DNA of 64,000 nucleotides from Euclidia mi. Its lineage: Eukaryota; Arthropoda; Insecta; Lepidoptera; Erebidae. The stretch is taken from positions 25,223,516 through 25,287,515 of the forward strand of contig OX123193.2 of the NCBI GenBank assembly GCA_944739405.2, read 5' to 3'. Below, piece by piece: positions 1-12,700 of this stretch. Both the position numbers and the translations under genes were made by a program. A model generated the notes under the pieces. The model was not told the DNA's origin, did no database searches, and saw only the letters and a list, made by a program, of their open reading frames with translations. The number at the start of each line of letters is the position of its first letter. The stretch's first letter is position 1.

Positions 1-1842
1 AAAGTCACAGAACATATACTCCGTTTTGGTTCTGCTTATTCTCAAGCCTACATTCTCCAGTCTCTGCCGCCACTCCTCCAGCTTGCTCTGCACCTTCTGT
101 CCACTCTCTGCTACCAGAACGATGTCGTCGGCAAACAACATGCACCAGGGTGCCTCTTCCTGTATGTCCGATGATATAGCATCCATTATTAACAGGAAGA
201 GGTAGGGGCTAAGGGCCGACCCTTGGTGCAAGCCTACGGCCACATCGAATCTGGCTGTGATACCAGCTGCGGATCGGACCTGCGTTCGGCATTCAGCGTA
301 CATGGCTTGAATCAACGTCAGGTATTTCCCAGGCACTCCTTTCTTCTTCAGGGCCCACCACAAGACTTCACGGGGCACTCGATCATATGCCTTTTCAAGG
401 TCGACGAACACCATGTGCAAGTTTTTATGTGCCTCCCTGTATTTTTCGCATATTTGGCGAAGAGCGAAAATGGCATCCACCGTACCTCGACCAGGCATAA
501 AACCGAATTGGTTTCGTGAAATCTCACTCTCGTCACGCAGGCGTCGCTCAATTACTCTCTCCCATACTTTCATAGTATGTGGCATTAACTTTATTCCCCG
601 ATAATTGTTGCACTCTTGGATATCACCCTTATTTTTAAAAATGGGCACCAGGTAACTGTTGCACCATTCCTCGGGTATGGTCTCCTCGTGCAACAGCTTA
701 TTGAAGAATAAAGTCAGCCACGCCCATCCATCATCTCCTAATGCTTTCCATGCTTCTACTGGTATTCCATCTGGTCCTAACGATTTTCCATTCTTCATTC
801 CACTAACAGCCTTTTTTACCTCGTCCTTATTTATTTCCTTCACTCACCCAATATTCATCACCTCATTCTCAAGTTTTCCGCTCCAATCGTTCTCCTCATT
901 CATTAACTTTTTAAAGTATGTCCTCCATCGTTCTTTTATTCTATCTTCGTCCATAAGAATCGCTCCTGTTTCGTCTTTCATGCACTTAATATGGGATACA
1001 TCCTTCGCCTTTCTCTCTCTAGCTTTAGCCATGCTGTATAAGTATTTATGACCCTCGGGTTTTTCAAGTAACCCGTACAACTTGTCTAGGGCATTGGATC
1101 TAGCAATGGCTACGGCCTTTTTGGCTCTCTTTTTACATTCGTCATATTCCTTCTTCTTACTTTCTTCTAAAGATTCATTTCCTCCTTTCGTCAGCTGCCA
1201 TTCTTTAAACCTTGCTTTCTTTTCCTTAAGTGCATTCTGTACCTCTTTTGTCCACCACCACGTGTCCTTATCTTTCATACGCTTCCCTTTCGACTCTCCT
1301 AAAACATCCTTTGCTACACCCTTAATACATTCACTCATCTCTTCCCAACACTCATTGACACTAATATCATTCATATCGCCCATTCCTAACATTTTACCTA
1401 CCACTCTATCTCTGAATTTTTCTACACATTCATTCTTCTCCAACATATGCCATCTTATTTTTGGAGTCAGTTGCTGCTTGGTTCTTTTAAAGCTTATTTG
1501 AATCTTTAGTTCGACCATCAGGAGCCTGTGCTGCGAGACTAAATCTTCTCCTGGTACCACTTTACAGTTTTTGACCCAGTTGAGTCGATTACGTCTTATT
1601 AAGAAATAATCGATCTGGGTCATATGGTGGCCGCTGTTATACGTGATCAGATGTTGCTCTTTTTTTTTTTCGAACCAAGTATTTGCAACTGCTAGGTCAA
1701 AAGCGGCAGCAGCTTGGAGAATTGCTTCTCCCTCACAATTTCGGCTGCCGAGTCCCCAACCTCCATGTACTCTTTCATACTCTTCATTTGTTCGTCCCAC
1801 ATGTCCATTAAAAATCACCTCCCACAATAATTTCTTCTTAAC
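1..1842 (-). mobile_element. RTE-type LINE fragment (endonuclease + reverse transcriptase), disrupted
   Basis: Read on the minus strand this encodes the end of an APE-type endonuclease (GHVGR block, then QIDYFLIRR near 1600) and a reverse transcriptase. RT blocks seen are GPDGIPVEAWK, FGFMPGRGT, FVDLEKAYDRVPRE (near 365-410), LHQGSALSPYLF and FADDIVLV (near 140). The layout fits the RTE/BovB-like group ('craniofacial development protein 2-like' endonucleases). An in-frame TGA at 844-846 separates the endonuclease and RT parts. One extra T near 1816 breaks the GGDFNGHVG motif, so the copy looks inactive. It is 5'-truncated at about 1842, directly against a perfect palindrome, and its 3' end lies off the left edge. 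It probably sits in the last intron of mRpL9 or just beyond that gene. Confidence 0.85.
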
Positions 1843-1880
1843 CTGGCACTCATACTACAAGGTAGTATGAGTGCCAGGTT
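1840..1880. repeat. Perfect palindrome at the LINE 5' junction
   Basis: Two 19-bp arms (1840-1858 and 1862-1880) are exact reverse complements with a 3-base loop (AAG). The palindrome lies exactly where the RTE fragment loses homology, so it may be a scar of 5' truncation with fold-back synthesis, or a short hairpin insertion. Confidence 0.8.
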
Positions 1881-1950
1881 TAAAACGTTGTTTTGAACAT
1901 GATAATTTTCATCCCTTGCGCACAAAAGATACTTGTCTGTGTAGGCCTTA

Positions 1951-2041
1951 AATTAGATTACAAATAATACCTAGTCCTTTGTGACTATTATTTGTAATCT
2001 AATTAACCCCTAGTCCCCTACACAAATAATAGTCACAAAGG
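1951..2041. repeat. Overlapping inverted repeats able to form alternative hairpins
   Basis: 1951-1969 is the reverse complement of 1986-2004 (19 bp). The central segment 1976-1995 is also the reverse complement of 2022-2041 (20 bp). Two mutually exclusive stems share the sequence TATTATTTGT. The repeat lies just downstream of the mRpL9 exon 4 donor. It probably derives from a fold-back MITE. Confidence 0.7.
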
Positions 2042-2094
2042 TCTTAAGCATCTAATGTACCATAATCCTATTAATATAAGGATAACACACTTAC

Positions 2095-5015
2095 AGTAAC
2101 AGTTATGTAGAATTCTTTATCTTGCAAAGATAGATCTGGTCCTTTAATCTCGACAGGTGGCATCTCTATGGCATATTCAGGAACTATGAAGCCAGATTTC
2201 CGAAACGAAGCGCTGATATGCCATGGTTCGAGCGTCCAAGGTGTCGTCTTGTTCATAGTTATTTGTAAAATTGTGCGAGACAAACATCCCATAGTCTGAA
2301 AGACAAATGGCTCTATTAGGGCTCCCCTATAATACGCGGTACTAACTGCCTTTAAACACGGCCACACCACGAACGGGCGTAGTCTCTGCCCGCTAGCGAT
2401 GTGACTGGCGAGCATAGTTTTTTTTCTTTTTATACATCGGTTCACACTGCGAAGTACAAAATTAAATGATTTATCAAGAGAGTCTAGAGAGAAGGTGCGA
2501 CCTGCGCTTTAATAATACATAAGTGCAGGGCCGAACCTTCCCTATGTGCAATGTGCGCGGCGCACACAGGCGCCAGGGTGACAGGGGCGCCGCGCACCGA
2601 GATTTGCGTTAATTACAATAGTTATTTTCGAAAAAGGATGCCAAAAAAAGGCGCTACACAGATTTTGCACACAGGCGCAGTGGCGTAGCGTAAGAAGGGG
2701 CGGCGGCGATGGCGGTCCGCCCCGAGTAACGACATCGAGAGTTAGCCCGGAATTGTTAAGTATCGACTGAAAAAAAAAAAGGTCATTCGCCAACTTCCGG
2801 GTGCCACCCAAGCTAGCCTACGCCACTGCACAGGCGCTTCATAGAATTCGCACACAGGCGCTGGATTGGGTCGGCTCGGCCCTGCATAAGTGCATATAGG
2901 TACTGAATGACATAAAATGCGCTGAATGTGCTCTGATGTTGTTACATATCTGTGAAAGGCATATTAGCATGTATGCTTACAGTAAGAACTAATAACTAAC
3001 TCCTGAGAAAGATTTTTATATTTCACGTGAGCAGACCCTAGTATAATAGGGTATTTGACTAAAAAAATCGCATTAGTCCGTCAGTTAGATTATCGAAAAA
3101 TATTGGATACGTATTTTTTGTTTTATCAAATCAGTAAAAAAATACGAAGATAAAGCGCATCAAAGATGGAGAAACGCCTAAGAGTGGGGGCTTGTAACGT
3201 CACTTGCCAGTAAAAAGTGTACTGGCAAGTGACGTCACACGAGTTTTCAGCGAAGTTTGTCGCTTCATTTTTTGTTATCGTGACTAAAGAAAATATACGT
3301 GTCCAATATTTTTTAGAAATCTATCCGACGGACTAATTCGATTTTTTTTGTCAAATACCCTATTATGATAATTCGGCCGCTTTAGCGACCCATCTAGGGA
3401 TAGCTCCTTGTGATTGGGCGCCACTACTATAGTCCTGGAAAAAACGCGTGATGTTAAGGCTCTGTGCGTGTACCATCATCACGCGTTTTCTAACACAGAC
3501 GTGTCTTGTGGGGTCAGTGATCAGTCAAATGATCACATAATTTATAAATAACAAAGTGTTGTCTCATGTGAGAATGAAACTCAGCACTTGAGGCTGTGTA
3601 AAACAGCTATGCGGCGGCTTAACCCGCTACGCGAACCATGCAGTTGAATCAATAATAAATGTATTAATGTTTGTCACTTACCCTGTGCACATATGGTGAA
3701 CTAAACTTGTCCTCAGCAGTGGATTGATCTTCAGATACTTTGAACTTCTCAAGGTTATCAGGAGTGGCATACACAGCCAGACCAGGCAAGAGGTAGTCAC
3801 GGTAGGCTTGGTTTGGCCGTAAGGTCAACACATCTCCTTTCTTACCAACACCTGGACAATATTGAGTAAAATTATTATTATGAAAACTGCCTGACAAAGA
3901 TGTCAGGCCACAAACAACGTAACATGTGACAATTTCTAATTAAACTTGGTCAGCAATGGTATCATGGATCATGTTCAATTCATTTGATCATAAGTTGCCA
4001 GTCCTGACCAAGTTTTGATTATATTCATCATTGTGCCACAGTCAGCCAAAACTACCCAAATTAAAACTAATCTTCAAAGTGTATTGGATAGACTTCATCC
4101 TAGCATAATCTTAATTTTCTGCTACACTTTACTCACTGCAATATTTGGTAGATTCATAATAAAGTTTGCCAAATAACACTACTAATAAAAAAGAGGATTA
4201 AAAGGAAATATCAGAAGTCAGGATAAGAGAGTGTTGTGGGGTAAAAGATATGTAGTGTCAAGTATCGAGAAAGGTATGCTAAGGTGGTTAGGGCACATGT
4301 AGAGAATGGATGACGGAAGACTGACCAAGCAGATATACTATAAGTTCTCTGACCAGATTGGAGACATCCTAAAAAGAGGATAGGTTAGAAGTACCCTGAA
4401 CAGAAGAGCATGCATGAGGAATTTGATGGGAGTGAATGAAGCAAGATATGTCCAGATGTGAGTCTATGTATGTATTAGAAGTCAACCTCATACCAACTGT
4501 AGCAAAATCACCAAATTGCTAAAAGGAAAAAATTACAAATTAGAACACAAACTCACCATCTACAAATTGATTAAGAATTACTTTTATATCAGGCTTTTTA
4601 GTGACAGTTGTGTCTTCCACAAGTTCATACACGAAGTGTCTGGATTTCATTTTGGATGGCTTGCCGCCCTTTTTATGTAGCGGTGGAGGTGTCTTTCTTT
4701 TTAGAATAAATGTGTTCTGTAAAAGAAAATACATGGAATTCACTTTATGTCTATGAAGTAATTACTAAATATGACATACATGCTATTTCAAATAATGACA
4801 TGAGATAGACTATATGGGAAGGAAGGTGAGTCGGATTGATACTCTAAATTATCCTTACATGGGAAGTTTAGGGACCGCTCTTGTAAGGTTAGGTGATAAC
4901 ACATAATACATTATTATTGTACAATACGTAAATTTAAATTTACCCTTGTTTGCTGGTGAACTACTGATGATCCAGCAGCGATAGAATTACGAATAAATGC
5001 ACGCAATCCCAGCAT
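2095..5015 (-). CDS. mRpL9: Mitochondrial ribosomal protein bL9m, four exons visible, 3' end missing
   Basis: Protein of the large subunit of the mitochondrial ribosome, expected in the matrix after import. Exons on the minus strand are 4944-5015 (ATG at 5015, residues 1-24, starting MLGLRAFIRN with arginines and no acids, like a mitochondrial presequence), 4557-4716, 3682-3851 and 2095-2295. Phases agree (0, 1, 0, 0) and give 201 codons without a stop. The bL9 signature GVGKKGDVLTLRPNQAYRDY followed by LLPGLAVYAT is in exon 3. Exon 4 carries the mitochondrial L9 C-terminal block NKTTPWTLEPWHI and DKEFYITVT and ends at donor GTAAGT (2089-2094). No convincing last exon lies between 2094 and 1, so it is presumably beyond the left edge, past the LINE insertion. 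The gene is divergent from Prp39. Confidence 0.9.
2526..2884. mobile_element. Outer hAT-type MITE with 8-bp target duplication
   Basis: The element has terminal inverted repeats CAGGGCCGA...TCGGCCCTG and is flanked by a perfect 8-bp duplication CATAAGTG (2518-2525 and 2885-2892). That duplication length and the CAG-type terminus are hAT hallmarks. No transposase is encoded, so it is non-autonomous. A second hAT MITE (2678-2828) is inserted within it. It lies in mRpL9 intron 3. Confidence 0.85.
2678..2828. mobile_element. Inner hAT-type MITE (CAGTGGCGTAG family)
   Basis: A 151-bp element with termini CAGTGGCGTAG...CTACGCCACTG and an exact 8-bp target duplication CACAGGCG (2670-2677 and 2829-2836). 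It is inserted in the older hAT MITE at 2526-2884. A second member of the same family lies at 46859-47056 in htk. Confidence 0.88.
3045..3364 (+). mobile_element. TIR MITE, family copy 1
   Basis: A 320-bp element with inverted termini AATAGGGTATTTGAC...GTCAAATACCCTATT and an internal inverted segment around CACTTGCCAGT. A second copy at 9436-9759 is in the opposite orientation. It is non-coding and lies in mRpL9 intron 3. The target duplication cannot be fixed by eye. Confidence 0.82.
4255..4480 (+). mobile_element. Decayed LINE 3' remnant
   Basis: A short degenerate stretch reads like the C-terminal tail of an endonuclease/reverse-transcriptase LINE (LRWLGHM-like then ERMDD, frame lost afterwards). 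The same motif recurs near 55550 and, better preserved, at 10960-11345. It lies in mRpL9 intron 2/3 sequence and is not host coding. Confidence 0.5.
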
Positions 5016-5621
5016 TTTTGCAGTTTATTGATATAGGTTGCTAAGTCAAATAATAAACTGTGTCTTCAAGCTAAATCATAACGCACAATTGCTGCCAATG
5101 CTACGGAAGCCGATGTGCCTAAAGTGTTCGTTCTGTGGAATCTCTTAGGATAAGTTTTTATTCAATAAAGATACAGAATTTAAAAGTAACAAAATAAATT
5201 AGGTTAGAATTATATTTTCAGAATTCTTCGACATATAATTCGGTATTGCCAGTTTTAACATTTTCTTGCAAAATTCGTTTTCGACTTTTCTTTATACGTC
5301 TGTTTTGGCTTTCGAACAAAGTCCAAAATCCTTTTAGATATTGTTCGTGACTTCGTGAGCGACAAGATGGCGGTATCAAGTCTCCAATATAAAAATTTAT
5401 TAAAATACCGGGTTTGTAATATGTACTATTTGTACCCTAAACGAGACATTTGTACCTATAAAGGTGAAGGAAGCAACTAGGTCAAAACGTCTCTAGTAGC
5501 GCAACTTTGACAACAATCAGTAGTAAGTAGGACCTTCTGATACCGCTACATAGAGCCAAGAATGAAATCCAACGCCTTAGTTCTTCTTATGTAGGTAAAT
5601 TTATATGTATATTTATATTAT

Positions 5622-5885
5622 ACTGCCTCGTTGGTCTCGCGGCATAAATATGCGCGTGGGATTAGGAGGTCTCGGGTTCGATCCCCAGGTCAGGCAATTG
5701 GATTTTTCGTTAGAAAATTCTCAGAAGCAGCTCGGAGTCTGGAATTGTGCCCGGTACGGCAATAGGCTCGCCCCCTATTGCGTCGGAGTTGGGACTAAAA
5801 TAAATCTGGCGACAAGTGGTTTTAGCAATACACCTCTGCCTACCTCTTTGTGGATATACGCGTGAGACTATGTATGTATGTATGT
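5622..5885 (+). mobile_element. tRNA-derived SINE
   Basis: The tRNA-like head contains a box-B match, GGTTCGATCCC, near 5675. The body is shared with the copy at 10268-10560 (opposite strand), and the tail is a TATG microsatellite. It lies in the mRpL9-Prp39 divergent intergenic region. The rest of 5016-6744 is AT-rich with no gene or clear promoter motif that I can support. Confidence 0.75.
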
Positions 5886-6744
5886 ATTTATATATTTAAT
5901 TTTCAATACAATATTGTAAGTGCCAAATTGTTGTGTGGTTAAAATATTGGCCAAGCTAATTGTATGATTCACCCAATGAATGCTGCGCATCCCAAATGAA
6001 TTCCCCTATCTATTTCCTTCTCGAAGTTGTGTCTACCCAACTGTATTACTTGCCCAACATCGAATAAGGAACCACCAATGCAGATCAGACTCGGCACGAC
6101 TTATTCATTGAACATTATATTATCCGTCTTGTTCAGGTTCATGCTGAGATCAATCCGCCGCGCCGGAAGGTCTCGTTTAGGTCGTATAGCATTCTGCCAA
6201 GCTCTGCTGGCGTCTCTGCCATAGATTATACAGATAATTATGTCTCTGCTATTACTATTAGGACTATGTTGATAGCCAACTGAAGGTGTGAGATATATTT
6301 TCGGTTATCACAGACATATAAATACTTCTGTGGCGGTTATTTTATTGATACCCTGTTAGTCCAGTCCAGTGTCTAAAAAACATGCTCAAGAGTGCTTCAA
6401 TCGCGCAATGTGTTTTCTTTGTTTTATAAATTACAAAGGCCGTACTGTAACTGACTTTTATTTTTATGATCTGCAATGTAGGCTGTTAATTTAAAACGTG
6501 AATAGAACTGTCCACTAATTTGTTTCGGCAGCTTTCTTTATTTTCTACTAATTTATCATTTTAACAAATGTCAACACTGAATATTTGATTGCTCGACTCG
6601 ACTGTTGTTCCGGTTGTTCGCGTTTGCGTTTGCTTTTTGCTTGAAGTCCGACCGCTCGATTGATGATAGATACTTTTGAGACCATATTTCGTGTTATCAA
6701 GCAATAATAGCAATCTGTTTCTCGTTACTAATTAGTGTTTCACG

Positions 6745-9700
6745 ATGGATGATGAAGCAAGCTCGGATTTGCAGGTGAGATTCGTTAGATCTCCTCGAGG
6801 TTATACTTAGATTTCAATCCAGTGGTGTTGTCGACTTATGCACACAAAACCATTTAGCGATTCCGTTGTTATTCTCATACTGAATGTTTATAAAACTATT
6901 CAAATCGTATGCGTTTACATATAAATCTATGAATCGTATATATTTATGAGTCCTTTTTTGTAGAAGTGTCTCTCTGATGGGCCTATGGACACGGACGAAG
7001 GACCATTGATAAACGAGAATTCAAACGGACTGTCGCATCTGCTGACGGAGGGCGAGTTCAACAGTGTAGAGGCAGCGGTGGACGAGTCGTCGACATCGAA
7101 TCAAGGTTTCCTCAATGCGGTGGAGCTGTCTGCGGGTAGCGTTGGCGACTACCTGGACAACAATACCGATGGGTTCAACACTGACCCTTTTGATGTGGGC
7201 GACAATGCGGTCACCTTCCCCAGCGACTCGCTTAATAACGTGCTCACCGACGGCGACTCGCTCCTTAGTCACGACGCAGGCTATAAGAACACCTCTGATA
7301 CTGATGGTGATGTTACAGAGAGTCAGAAGGCGACGGTGGATACTGACTTTGATGTCAGTGAAATGTCTGATGCCGGTTATTCCATATCAGCTGATGACAT
7401 GATACAAAAGATAGATGACAACACCGGTGATGCTTCTGAGGCCAAAGAAGATATAAAGATAGAACAAGTTGATAACATTGAGAGTGCCTCTGTTGACAAA
7501 CCAGAAGAGATAAGTACAGAAATTGAGAAGGTGAGCGTTTCTTCAATTGTAGTGTGTATGCAACTAAGTTAATAATGCTACTTTATTACTAAATAAAAAG
7601 GCAAATTATTAGACAACATATTCAATTCAAAATCTGCATGAGTACACTATGTCTGTTGTATAATGTGTGTTGAGAATGTTTGTTTTGAATGTGTGTTTTT
7701 GTTGGTGTTCATTACGGGCTATGTGTAAAATGCAGACTAGTAGGTTGGCAAACAACAAGTTTGGTAACTGTTAGTTTTTGTTGTTGTGGTTGCCTCGTCT
7801 CTGTGAGCAGTTATAGTGGGTTCAGTCCTCACACATATTTTGTGTTCAGAAGTTTACTTAAACAGTTACCATTAAATATTGGATTTTTAAAGAAGGAAAA
7901 GGATCTCCAGTAAATTCTTATATTGTGGGTTCGATACCCCCACGAGATAACACTTTGTGTCTGTAAGTTCTATGTTTGTAAAGTCTCCTGCTACACAGGG
8001 TTTAGTCCTGCTGCAGTTGTGTTTTAAAAAAGAATAATAAAAAAGAAAACAATGCCAGATATAGTGGGTTCAATCCTCATACATATTTTTGTGTTTAGAT
8101 GTTTGCTGTTAACAGTTAATATTAAAACTTGTTAGTTTTTAAAGAAGGAAAAGTATTTTCAATGAATTCTTATAAAGAAGAAAGAAAACTGCTAAAATGT
8201 CAAAAAGCTTTATAGTTGGTTCTTCACAAGTATTTATTATTTCTGAATGTAAATGTACATGTGTATACCAAGGATCGGAATTAAGGGAGCTAACATTGTC
8301 AAAAGTATGTATGGATATGCCAAATTTTTTTATGTGTTTCCGGAACTCGATTCTAGAAAAATTTTGATTTTTAATGAAGCTTTTTTCAACAGTTTTAAAA
8401 ATCCGAAAGGTTCCAGAACCTTGTTCCAGAAACACATTTACAAATTAGGCACATCCATACTTTTGACAATGTTAGCTCCCTGATTCCGATCTTTGGTGTA
8501 TACCATTAAGGTCTGCATACATGTTATTATAGACAAAATACACATTCATTTACAATTCATGTTATTATTGAAGTCAGCTAAAACCAAAATATGATACTTC
8601 CATAACAAGCATAATTTGTCTATTGTTAGGACCAATAGCTATACACTGAAAAAAGTTGTCGAAATGTTTATGATTAATGGTTAACATTTCTGAATTCTTT
8701 AGTCATTACAAAAGTTTTTCATTTATTACTTTCCCAACAATTTGATAAGAAAACAATATAATGTCAGTATGTGTAGTTATAATGTTTACTGTATTTATGC
8801 AGCTTTTAAAATATGTGTGAAAAGTCAAAAGTCATGGTTATTATTTTATTTGCTCTCACAAAAGCTATTTTTGAGTTACAATTTTATTTGATGAGTTTGT
8901 AGATGCAAATATTGCATGAAGATGTGCATGGCCTTATTTTGTATTATGTGTAATAGCTTAATTTGTTTACATTTAACAGCCTGAAGTTGTTGAAGAAACT
9001 GAGGCACATGAAACTAAGCAGAAAGAAGAACCTAAAGAGGAGATTGATGTATGTTTGTTTTTTTTTTTCTAATAATCCATTAAATGTACATATTGATATA
9101 AAATATTCAATATTCTGTATTTATTCTCTTGATCTGCTTTTGACACATGTAAATTAACAAAAATGTATTTATTTTAGACTGATGTCAAAGACATTGAAAT
9201 ACCTAATGAGGTAATTGAAACATCAAACAATGATAATGAAACAAGTAATAATGAAAAGATAGAACCAAAGGTTGAAAATGATGTTGGAGAGGCTGACATT
9301 AAAACAGAAACAACATTGGATGACACTAAAACAGAAACATCATTGGATAATCATATGGACACTGAAGATGTAAAAGAATCTAAAGTTGCTACTCCAACCA
9401 AGAAAATCAGCAAGGTATGTTTATCGTCATTGACTAATAGGGTATTTGACAAAAAAAATCTAATTAGTCCGTCAGTTAGATTATCGAAAAATATTGGACA
9501 CGTATCTTTTCTTTAGTCACGTAAACAAAAAATGAAGACCACAATCTTCGCTGAAAACTCGTGTGACGTCACTTGCCAGTGTGTACAGTTTTACTGGCAA
9601 GTGACGTTACAAGCCCCCACTCTTAGACGTTTCTCCATTTTTGATGCGTTTTATCTTCGTAATTTTTTACTGATTTGATAAAACAAAAAATACGTATCCA

Positions 9701-12700
9701 ATATTTTTCGATAATCTAACTGATGGACTTATTCGTTTTTTTTTGTCAAATACCCTATTGTAAATTTGAAATTTTGTGATATACTAATGAACTCGACTAA
9801 GTTTGGAATAGCCATGTACTGAACATTGTCTGAATTTAGTTGTGCAATTGCCTACTACATGATTTAGGGCAGGGATTTCCAAACGGGTCGATTTTTGGGG
9901 TCGATATTGGTTCGATCACTTTGGGAATCCCTGGTCTAGACTCTTGTGAAAACTTATGTTCATTTAATAGGGGTCGATTTTTAGACCTTGTCAACCCCCA
10001 AAATCGTTTTCGTTTATGTGGACACCTAGGATATAGGTTCGACCACTTTGGGAATTGTTGGACTTAAGGGCATGCTTGTACTTGTATTGATATAATTTAT
10101 TAGAATTGTAACCAGCCTGCTTGCGTCACATTTTGAGATGGTCTAACCTGTAGCTATTACTGCAAAAAGTTCTAAGAGATGAGGATGATTTAATTTGAAT
10201 TGTAATATATTTTCTATAAAAATAAGGAAGTTTAATAACACTTAATTCAACCACATTTTTGATGACACACGCTGTTGTACATACACATACATACATACAT
10301 AACGTCACGCCTTTTATCCTCGAAGGGGTAGGCAGAGGTATATTTCTACACCCACTTTTCGCCAGATATACTTTAGTCCCACGTAATAAGGGGCGAGCCT
10401 ATTGCCGTACCGGGCACATTTCCAGACTCCGTGCTGCTACTGAGAATTTCGTGACAGAAAAACCCAATAACACTGCACGACCCAGGAATCGCACCCGGGA
10501 CCTCCCGATCCCACGCGCACATTTATGCCGAGAGACCAATGAGGCAGTCGTATAGGGTTTGATGTCGAGTTTTCCGTCTCTACTCAAAGATGGTATTTGC
10601 ATCGTGTTATCCCTTAGTCGCCTCTTACGACACCCACGGGGTGATAGGGGGTGGTGACACTTGTATTCTATGCAGTCAATCACACGGTAACCACACGGCA
10701 TGGTATTGTAACTTATTTTATCATAAAATTACTGTGTTGCAGCTCGGAGGTGCGGAGGAGACTGAAGTGGTGTCTGAAGATGAACTGCCCGAGGTACAGA
10801 AGCCAAGTGTCAAAGACGCTGAAAATGTTTCCGATGATGAACTGCCCGGCCCCAAACCTGCTGAATTGCCTGCAGACACTGAGGTACCTGACATTATAAT
10901 AATTATATTATTAAATTTTTGAACATGCTGATATATATACTACTACTCCAATGGCTCATCGACCCAAAGTGTGCCTTGGCCTCCAATACGAGAGAACGCC
11001 ACTTCACCTGATCTTTGGCCACTGACACAAAACGAGGAGAATAAGCTATTGGTCGCAGAAAGAAAGGTCCTCTGGAAGATCTTTGGCCCTGTGCAGAGAA
11101 CTGACGTAAGCTGATGGATTCGAAAAAGTGTCGAAATTGAGGAACTCGTAGCCATTCCTACTATAATTGGGGAAATAAAAGCTCACAGACTCCGATGGCT
11201 CGGGCACGTCGAGAGAATGGGAGAGGAACGTGGGGTTAAGAGAGCGTATGCGGGCCGACCAACAGGACGTCGTCCTATCGGTCGCCCCAGATACCGATGG
11301 AAAGACGTTGTGGAGCAAGATCTTAAGGCACTTCAAGCTGGTGATATATATAATTTTTCTTTTTAACATCTTAAGAGGAGTCACACAGGCTCAGCTGATC
11401 CCAGACTAGGCCTGTACTTTGGTTATAATGGTTTACAGATAACTGATACATTAATTTATTTTCCCAAATACATACATAATAAAGATAATTTGCACCCAGA
11501 CACAGAACCAATAATATATTTCTTGAGTGGGGATTGAACCCACAAACTCTAGTGTAGCATGTCAGCGTATTTACAGACTATACAAGGCCAAAACGCAGCC
11601 ATAGGGAACTGGTCGCGTACATATTGTAATGCTAGATTTAAATTTGTGATTACAATATATACACGAATTTTGCGTACTGCTCGTGTATAGTTCGTATCGT
11701 GAATACATGCGTCCTAGTCCCGGACTATACTACATTAGTTACACCTGCCCGACAAGACAAGAGATATAGTTTAGTGAAATATGTTTGAAATAATATTTGA
11801 ACTTTATTAGTGGAGGATTAAATTGTATGTAATTCAAGTAACTAAATATGTAATGTTAGGTTCTCTTTTGACCCTTAACCCAAACATAGGAGCCCTGCGA
11901 AGCAGGGCTCCGTCAACTTAGTTTATTAAAAACTATTTAATTGGACATAATGTCTACTTACCTACATATTATATTTGTGATATAATATAATGAATGCCTT
12001 ACAAAATCCAGAATAATCTTCAGATCTATACACAATTAGTGCGTATGCGTATTGGCACTGTATATTATGGAATAAGCAAGTCAGTTAGATCACTACGAAG
12101 TATACTCGAGTATTTGCCAACTAATTGTGTATAGATTGGAAGAACTCAGCAAAAAAGTTATTTCCAAGCTATACGCGATTAGTTTCACACCCCTGCGTTC
12201 TGGCCTTGTATATAATGTAAATACGCAGCATGTCACTGACCCTAGGTCACTATAAAAATCAACTTTTAACCATTTGAGCTTTTTGTTCTCTATATGAAGA
12301 TTATACTGATGATATTTGTTTATATAAGGTGGTGTCAGAAGATGAACTGCCTGCATCTAAGAAAGATTCCAAAGAGTCGCGTAAGCGGAAAACTGAGGAC
12401 GACCGCGATGGCTACGACCCTGGATCACCCACGTCTGAAAGTGAATCATCCACTAAGAAACAGGCTCTTGCTAAGGTATGTTACTTAAACAAACAGATTC
12501 ATAATACTGTTCAACAGGTATTCAACAAGTACCTATACAAAAATATATAATAAGTGCTTTTTGTTTTAGTGCCCTTGATAATAAAGTGGTAACTTAATAG
12601 ATTTCACTTTTTTCTGTATGTAAAATTAAATATGCTTCATATAATATTTATTCTAATTAGTCAAGCACAATTAATATAATGGTATGCATAATTTGGTTAA

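Noticed and set aside
1082..1501. Plus-strand frames over the RTE fragment
   Set aside because: They are antisense shadows of the LINE reading frame.
1..2090. Search for the last mRpL9 exon
   Set aside because: No acceptor in phase 0 followed by a bL9m-like C-terminus was found; it probably lies left of the window.
8139..8483. Opposed open frames near 8139-8483
   Set aside because: They lie within a fold-back MITE in a Prp39 intron and are not conserved coding sequence.
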